The notes beneath the pieces are model-generated. The model did no database searches. It worked only from the letters and a program-made list of their open reading frames with translations, and had not been told where the DNA came from. Both the position numbers and the translations under genes were made by a program. This document shows positions 39,801 through 48,800 of a stretch of DNA of 64,000 nt, piece after piece (position 1 is the first letter of the stretch; the number at the start of each line of letters is the position of its first letter). Source of the DNA: Setophaga petechia. Lineage: Eukaryota; Chordata; Aves; Passeriformes; Parulidae. The stretch covers positions 21,694,235 through 21,758,234 of the forward strand of contig JANCRA010000005.1 of NCBI GenBank assembly GCA_024362935.1, in the 5' to 3' direction.

Positions 39801-42800
39801 TTACTTATCCTAAATACTTTGAGAACCACAATGTAAATTTCTTAGTAACTAATCCTATTTGCAAACTCACCAGCAAATCAGAATTCAACAAGAAAAAAAA
39901 TCCTCTCTCTCCCAATTATTTCACTTGATTTTTGTTTTAGTAAAAATTAGCCAAAGGCACTCTTAAGGAAGTTAATCAAACAAAACAAAATCAAATCTGA
40001 GTATTACCAAAATGAAATTTTATAGAATGCAATTGATTCAGTGTTTTTATTTACAACACTAATTATATTCTCTCTTGTTACCTGCATCCCCTTCCAGCTC
40101 ATTTCAACATGCTCTGTTTCATGTATAATTATCTAATTTTAATGCCTAATTGAAGATCTCAAATTATGATGAACCTCCCAGGTCCACCTTCTGCATAAAA
40201 AATACCAACACTGCACTGATTCAAGAGGTTGCAGTAAGTCCTCTGTTTCTGGTTCCTTGCTAGGAGCAAGGCACCCACAAGATCATGTGATAATCACAGA
40301 CACTAAAACACAGCTAACTTACACATTACTGGACTTCCCAGAACTCAGTTGCACTAATCCTATTGAGAAGTTTGTCTTTAAAGATTAAAGCTTGACTTGC
40401 ATATATACTCATGGCAATTTATACTTACAGACTTAAATTCTCCATGGTTACACTACAATTTCCTTCTTGTCTATGAAGTATTTATGTAGCTGTTTCATTT
40501 TTGTATCGTGCAGTGCTCCATCCTGGTTCTTCCACAGTATGTTGTTTTAATGTTTTGCATATGCAAAGTACACATTTAGGTTTTTCCTGACTAATCTTTT
40601 ATTGAATGGCTTTTGTCTCAATTGCTTCTCACACACAAAAATTCAGTATTACTAGTTGTTCTATAAAAAAATATCTTCATGATTACAAAAAACTAAAACT
40701 GAAATGAAGACTTTACATTTAAGATTCCAAAAACGCTTTTGTTCTCCACTGTGCTTTTCTGCTTCAAGAACTTTTCCTTTAAGGCTACCAAATGACTATG
40801 TTAATTGGAAATATTAACTGATTTCAGTTAAGCAGTTTTCATAAAATAAACTTAACATTGTTGTCATGCTCATGTCTTTCCTCCCTAGAAAATGTAAGTC
40901 TCTCAAATCCCTTTATAGCACCATTACAAGCAAAGGACACATCCATTTAAATATCAGCAAAATCCTCTTTACCAAAGGACAATGACATACTTGGGTTACA
41001 GGTTATCTTTCTTACATCTACATTTCAAAAGTGATAAAACATAGATCATGACATACTACCAGACTGCTACCCAACTCATTTTTGGTACCTTTGTTCTGGG
41101 TTTTTTATTAATTTAGCTACCATGGCAAAATCCAGACAGTATGAAGTGAACACTTTGGGAAACTCATTAATAACAAAGCCTCATAATAGAATTTTTGGCA
41201 TTTCTGGAGGCAGGAGGAGTTGCTTTGGCAAGGTAGGGTTGCGGGGCAGAGAGTGTTTGGGTTGTGGCTGTTTTAAAGTTTTGCCTTACAAGGCAGGTGA
41301 AGCCAACCATGTAAGAAAACAGTTTCCTCTCCCAACAAGCTTCCTCATGGAGCAATAAACAGAGAGGAAACAGCTTTCAGTGCCACAAACGTCACAAAGA
41401 GGGCAAGTCATCCAAGACTTGGAATTTTGTCCATCCTAAATTTGTCTTACTGAGATTAACTGTTGATCAAAGTTGGTGCAAATTTCTGGCATACACCAGT
41501 TGTAGTGAACCACAGCAACCATTTTTTCTTGAAGTTTTACTTACTATTTTTTTCTTTTGGGATTTTAAATCTTCCAGCGCATCATCTAAAAGAAGGACAT
41601 TATACATTAGTTTTTAAATATAAATCAATTTCAGCACACTCCAAACATTGATTTCACCTTGAGACATCAGGAAAAATTATGCATTGACCACTACCAACTC
41701 TAAACATCAGTAAACTTGGTATAAAATAACTAGTTTTTATGTGAAAATAAATCACTTAAAATACTGAAACTGCTTATAAATTATAGCTCGCTGTTATCAC
41801 TTTATAGTTATAACTATTAAAAAATTTTATGTACCATTTCCTCATTAAGCAAACCAATTCTAGCCAGTGCCCTGCTTTGACCTACATTAAAACTGGTACA
41901 ACAATGGACCAAATACATTTAATCTCATGACTCAAAATACAGAGAAAAGCTTGAGGTCTAAGCATTAGCATATCTGACTACCAGATTTACTGGCTTCAGT
42001 ATTTCACATAAACCTCTTAACACATACTAGTTTCAAATGCCAGGTCAATTCCAAGCTTCAAAGCTCAATCTATTTCCCCCTTTCTATATTCTCAGACTAC
42101 AGCAAAGCCCCCAGTTTTGTAAGAACAGCTACCAGAAGGTCATTTTTCTACTAAATGTTAAGAGACTGTTGAAACAGGTAGGCACAACAGCTAACCTCTG
42201 TAAGAGGAAGAGAAAGAAGAAAGGTCAAATGCATGTGGGATTTTCCTGAAAGTCAATGTTTGGAGCTTGGCACTCACAGAAAACTCACTGTAATAAACCA
42301 TCACCTAATGCAGAAGATACTCTCTCAACAAATTAGCTTTCTACTACCTCTGTTCACAGCAAGAGATTTTAACAATAAACTGTACAACTTTTTACCCTTT
42401 CTCAGCTCTACTGAACACTGGCAGCTTACTTCCTGTAAAAACATACCTATTCTTACCCATTTTTAAAGACAGAAAAAGCTTCACAGAACTACAAGACACA
42501 AACCCAATCAAACTGAACACACCTTTTTTTTGTATTTTTACTTTTTATAAATACGTATTCCATACCATTCAAAGTTATTTCAGGAAAACTGTTACTTAAA
42601 ATTAAGGGAAAAAAATAATTACTTGAACTTTTCCAGAATGTAGAAATCCATTTTGACCAAATACACCTCTTCATTAAATGTGCAAAATACTAAAACTGGC
42701 ATGCACATATTTGAAAGGTTATTATTTATACAATAAAAGGGTAACTACAACCATCCCCATTTGTTTATAGGACATGGAAAAAGACAATATTTAATCCTGG

Positions 42801-45800
42801 GATGGACCACAGAAGATGGACAATTCCAGAAAGTGTGCATCTGCAAATTGCTAAGGTACCTCTTTTCACCAAATGTTACATTTATATTAGAACACAACCT
42901 CACAGGTTGCCCCACACAGATTAATAGCTTAAAATGTATTGAAATGCAGTGTGGCATCATAAAACCAAATAAGCAGCAGAATACAGCCAGCTATCAATGG
43001 TGACTCAAGAAACTGCAAGTGCTTTTGGTACAGAAATGCCTAGAACATCTTCAAGCACAGCCTTCCACAAAGCAATGCCATCAGTTTCAGGTGTGGGTGT
43101 TTCTTTCTGATCACTTCACCTCCTGTATTCAAGAAGAACCTCAAGAAACACCTGGCCCTTAAACATGGCCAAATGGCAATTACTGCAAAGGACTCTCAAG
43201 AAACCAACATATCTCATCTTAATTAAACCTACAGAAAAAAAATAATTCATACTAGAGAAGTGAACACCTGCAATATACCTAATTTATTTTCTCCAGCTTT
43301 GGGACAGATCAGCCTAAATCTTTAACAGTTGTTTGCCTGACCAGCCTTAAGAACTGAAACTCCATCATCTCTCTGCATCACTTTCCCTGGAGTCTAGCTA
43401 CAAATTTTCTTCATTCACAGCATCATTCCCAAATCTGGTGTCTACTGATTATCCAGCACAGAGCTTTATTGTATTAAATAACCACCTCCAGTGTCTCAGT
43501 ATGTTATACTAACTTATCCCAGAACAAAAATTTGGTTTTGAGCAACTTGGTTGATAGTTTGCTCTCTCAGCTATGCTTTCTCCTGTGCTACTGCTTCAAT
43601 CCTACATTTGATTTATCTTTTTCAAATATAGGACTTTTATCTCTGAGGTAAAACACTTAATTTTCATCCAGTCTCTGGAACCACACAGGAATAATCCCTT
43701 TTGGCATGTTCTATCATCTACTAAACCCTTTAAACACAGGTTCAACAAAAGCACCAGACTTGCCTGTATGCTCAAAGCAGCAATAAAGACATTTAAGCAA
43801 AGTAGAAAAACACACTTTTTTTCTTATTCAGCCATGAAATGCAAATCATTCATTTCACCTTAGAAATGAATCACACAGCACCACAGAATATATGGACAAT
43901 TTTATTTCTACATAAAAATGTATGTTCTGTGCTTGCATATCAAATGCAAACATTCGGTTTAAGAAAAATTCTAAAAGTGATGTTTAACTTGTAAGCTGTC
44001 ACAAATTAAATACATCATGCTGCTCTGCAAGTCATAAAACACAGTGCAACACTGAGGTTTGCCTGTATTATTGCTCACATCACCATGAGATATTGTTACA
44101 GGCTGGACTGCTTTCAAGGAAAGTCTCAAATGAATTCTAACTACAGCAGACAAGTGCCACAGATGCTGTTTTTAAACAGCATGCAGATTCATTCTAATGC
44201 AAAATTTAACAACTTTTTATATATATTTGAAAACCTCCATTACTTCTCGGTTTTGTTACACGACTTCCAATTTTTCTTAGCTCTCAAAAAAGCAGAAAAA
44301 CACCCACTTATACCTTTCCCACTCAGGAAAACATAAGTATGCTTTGAAGAACTTGGGAGAGAAAAGATATTCTGACAAATAAATTAGACACATCTGCTAT
44401 AAATCTCTTTCCTTTTGTATAAGGATAACAGATGACTGCTGGAATACTTGTGAGATGGATGTATCTAAGGGAACTACTACTGTTTATACTTTTTTTCCCC
44501 TTGATCCTACTTTTACATCATATTTTATTCCATTACACATTTGACATGTGCTAAGACAGGAGAAAGTTAGCACCATTTTATAAGTGAAGTGAAAGATTAA
44601 ACACTTTCCTTCCTACTCTTTCATGAACTATGTAGTAGAAAAAGTTTAGCTAATACTACTTCAGTATCAACTAAAAGGCTACTCTTGTCCTCCTGGAAGC
44701 CAAATTATCAAAAGCATTTACATTATCACACCAAGCATCATCCTCAACTAGCTACATATTTAAAAATAAATAAATAAAACACAAGAAAAAAGTACTTACT
44801 ATTTCTTTCTGTCCGTTTGGAAAAGAAAAAAATGAGTAGAGTTCTTATACACCAGATTCTTTAGAAAAAAAAGAATTATATTAATTAAAGTATATTACAG
44901 TAACCATTTCTGAAGTCTTTTAGCAAACAACATTTAGCAAATGAGATTTATTTCACAAATACAAAAGACAGAAACCTTCAAACACTATTCATATAAAAAA
45001 GTAAAAAATAAATTAGCACCTTGTCAACAAGCTATCAGTATTGACCTAAATAAAAGCATCTTTTCAATTGAAATTAACTGTTACTTAAGGCAGAAATACT
45101 AAGGCAGCAGCAGCAATATCATCACTTGCTAAAAAAATGTTCAGCTGAAAATTACTTAGTCATCACTTCTTATTTGATAGATTAATAATGCATTTTATCC
45201 AAAAGAAGAAACTTACCAGTTCAGACCCAAAGAAGGCCCAACTAAGGCCCAAGAGATTTGTGAGAAGAATTCTAATATTAATGAAAACCATGTGATAGAG
45301 CTATTGTACAAATGCTCTCCCAAGCAGAATTAACTGAGTCCTGGTGATTTTAGAGAAGCTCCAGTCTACTCAGTTTCTGTAGGGTTTCAGCTGACTTAGC
45401 TGGAGCAGTTTATGTCAAGATGAAGTTAAACTGATCTATGACCATTTTACATTTGAAAGGTCTCTTTGCAATCATCAGGACTTCATTTTTTAAAAGCTTA
45501 GAATTGCTTCTAATATTAAGCTGACACTTTTCCTGGTAAGTTATTTAGTCTAAGCCAAGTGGCAAACCTCATACACCAAGCCATTCCAAGCATCCAAAAC
45601 CTTCCTAATGTTAATTACATAAGAGAGCCTAAATTAGCAATGTTTAATTTAAGAAAAAAAAAGGAATCTTAAAGGCTAGAAAAGTTATCTAGCTAAAAGT
45701 ATGCCTAAGAAAGCAGGCAAAAGGCTTTAAGAGTTTTTATAATGACTTCATTCATAAGAACATCTTCTGTATTTATATAATGATTGCCCAGTTAGCAACG

Positions 45801-48800
45801 CCTTCAAGAATTAACAACACAGCCCAAGTCAGGCAAGTTGGATGAGGCACCTGGAATCTGAGAGCAGCCTATTCAAGGTAAGAGAAACAAAGAAGTTGAA
45901 GTATTCCATGTTCAAAGGTGTGCTATAATAACTGATCTAATAATACAGGTGGATTTATCAGCTTACACAACACAATGTGTCTTTCTAAAGTACCAGAAGA
46001 AATAAATGTTTAGAGGGTTTAAATTGCCTTAAATACCTTGTTACAAAGGCAAAAGCATTATTTCTTTTTAAATGTATGTTTAGTAGTCCTCTACCTAAAG
46101 CTATATTCTAAATATGAAGTCAGACATCAAGAAATAAAAAAGCATTTCCTCTGTAAGAAATTCGAGATAAAAGTTTAATAGCAGATCATTTCAATCAATT
46201 TTACAAAAAAGAAAATGTATTTCTTTAAAAATCAGAACATGCAAATTAAAACTAATTCAAATAAAAATCAGTTCAAGAAGAGCACCCTTCTAAAATGCTA
46301 ACGTATTTCTTCAATTTTTCGAGTATTTCAGTACACATTTAAAATTAATGACGATATATTCCTAAAACTTAACTTGCACTTCCAACATCAGTAACTTGGC
46401 TGAGACCCTGAGGGACTGACCTAAGGCAGAAATAAGTTGGTGACTGACTGCAAGCTGGAAAAGGCAGACATACTCCAGTTTGATTAGGTCTGAAAAATCT
46501 CTAGAGCTATTACTGGGTGGCACCAGGCATTCAGCATGGAGTCACCTCTTGACCGAGAACAAAGACAAGCTGGCAGCTGCTTGCCATTCATATCTGCCAA
46601 AAAAAGCTGAAGGGGAATAGCTTAAGGGAAAAAAAAAATCTGATAAACAGTTGCATGTCATAAGAGAACAACAGAGTGATTCTAAGTGCTAGTAAGCTGA
46701 CAACTAAATCAGAATTTTACAGAGAGCCATCTTGAGAAAAATAAGCAGAACTGCAAGACAACTAGAGAATAAAAGTCCAACATGTACATTCAAACCACAG
46801 CACAAGAAGCCATCACCTTCAATAATAAAAGCTTTCATTTCTATACTAATTCTAACACACCTATGTGAAAGGAGGCTGGTAATACTTCCTCTTTTACAAG
46901 CCTTTGCTATCAGCAAGAACAAGCCTCACACACTAAAAACAAACACTTTAAAATGCTTGTCCTTAAGAACAAAATTAATTCATATTGCTGCCAAAGATTA
47001 ATTTGAGCTCTAATTTCTATATTAATCCTTTCCAGTCAAGATCCAGCTGCCCATGTATTTTCTCCACAGGAATACACAACAGCAACATAGCAGTATATTA
47101 CAAATAATGCAGTAAGACACACAAACACCATCTTCACCTTGGGGGTCTTCCATGTGTTACATTATGCTCATCAAACTTGCAAAGTCTCAAATATTTACTT
47201 TGACTTTGCCTTTCAAGTCTAAAGCCAGGGCATGTACAAACCATGCCTTCATACAAAGGTGCTGTAGAAATGGAAGTACTTATGATCATTTCAGCAAAAC
47301 AGTAAATGCACCATGCTCCCCATCGTTAGGGAAGATGCTCAGTAGGCTGCTCTCAGCTCCCTGATGGTCTGGAGGAAGAGAAGGCAGCAAAGCAGCAGTT
47401 CAGTGAGGTGGGAGCCCATTTTGTTACTTTTAGAAAAGTGGATTTCTGAGACAGCAAAAGCCACTCATCAGGACAAGCAGCCAATCAGCTCAGTGGAACA
47501 AATATGTAGCAATACTTTCTCCAGTTCACATACAATGAAGTTTGTATATTTTCTTGTTGAAGAAAACAGTCAGTGATTTTCCAGAAAAACAGCTAATTAT
47601 GTAAAAGTAGTTTTCAACACACTTAGGGTGACAACTTTTCAAGTCCATTCTGTGTTAAAAGTCACCTAACACACAAAGTAAGTTTCTCCATTCATTCGTA
47701 TATTTTTCCCAGGTTTATACACTACATTTTACATGTAGATGACATACCTTTGGTTACTTCTGTATAGTAATGTTACTTCTCAAATCGCAGTAAAAATAAA
47801 ACCCAAGAAACAGAGTAAAAATAAAACCCTTGTGCATATACTACATTACCTTACAGCTGTTCAGACACAGCTCTCTAGCCCCAGCATAATTTTGATAAGC
47901 CAAGTAACTTTAGAGGCTATTATCTTTTGATGATAAGACCTAGTTCCATACTAAACCCAGACCCACAAGAGACATTCCCCTCAAAGAAAGTGTCTGCCTA
48001 CCTACTTGAATCTATTTTAGAAGAAAAAATTCAGCAAGTTATGACATCTCAAGGACTGTCAAAGCAAACCCAAACCCCTGCTGAGATTTATTTTCCATCT
48101 CCTTTTATCAAAGAGACAGCAGTTAGAAAACAAAAAAGGCATATTTACTTACATCAATGGAAATGCAAAAAATGGAAGTGTCATTGTCAGCCTTGCTGTC
48201 CATTCATCAGGAAGACACCACAAATATACAATTAAGCAAGTAATAAGGTAAAGAACTGAGGAGTAGAGAAGAAGTCTTCCAACCCATAGTTTCTGTAGCC
48301 TCTGATTTTTTTCTCTAAATTCTTCTAATGTCTGTATTTCCTGCAAATAAACAGGGTTCAGCCTTATTAGTGCAATTAGTAAGAGGTTTTACTAAGCTGC
48401 CTTTAAATGTTTGCTAAAATCAGCCCTATCAGTCTGATACTTGATTAGAAAAGTCAAGCAGCTTTTTGATAAATGACAACATTTGCCCAAAGATAACTTT
48501 CTTAGCATAAATACTCCATACTAATAAGGGTATGATATGGGCCACTTGCACCTTATTAGCAATTGGTAAGAAAAGTTAAAAATCAGCACTTTTTCACATT
48601 TGTAATGCATTAGTATATTTGGGGGAAGTGAAAAATACCAGAATCTTATGCATGGCAGTCTTTACTATCACATAAGTCATACTAAGCATACTCAGCATTC
48701 TAAAACTTTCATCAGGTACCTGTGGAATGTTAAATGCCTCTGACACTTTTCTACTAACATGGCAAATTGCTGGACCCTCTCCACCATTTAATTTGTTTTC

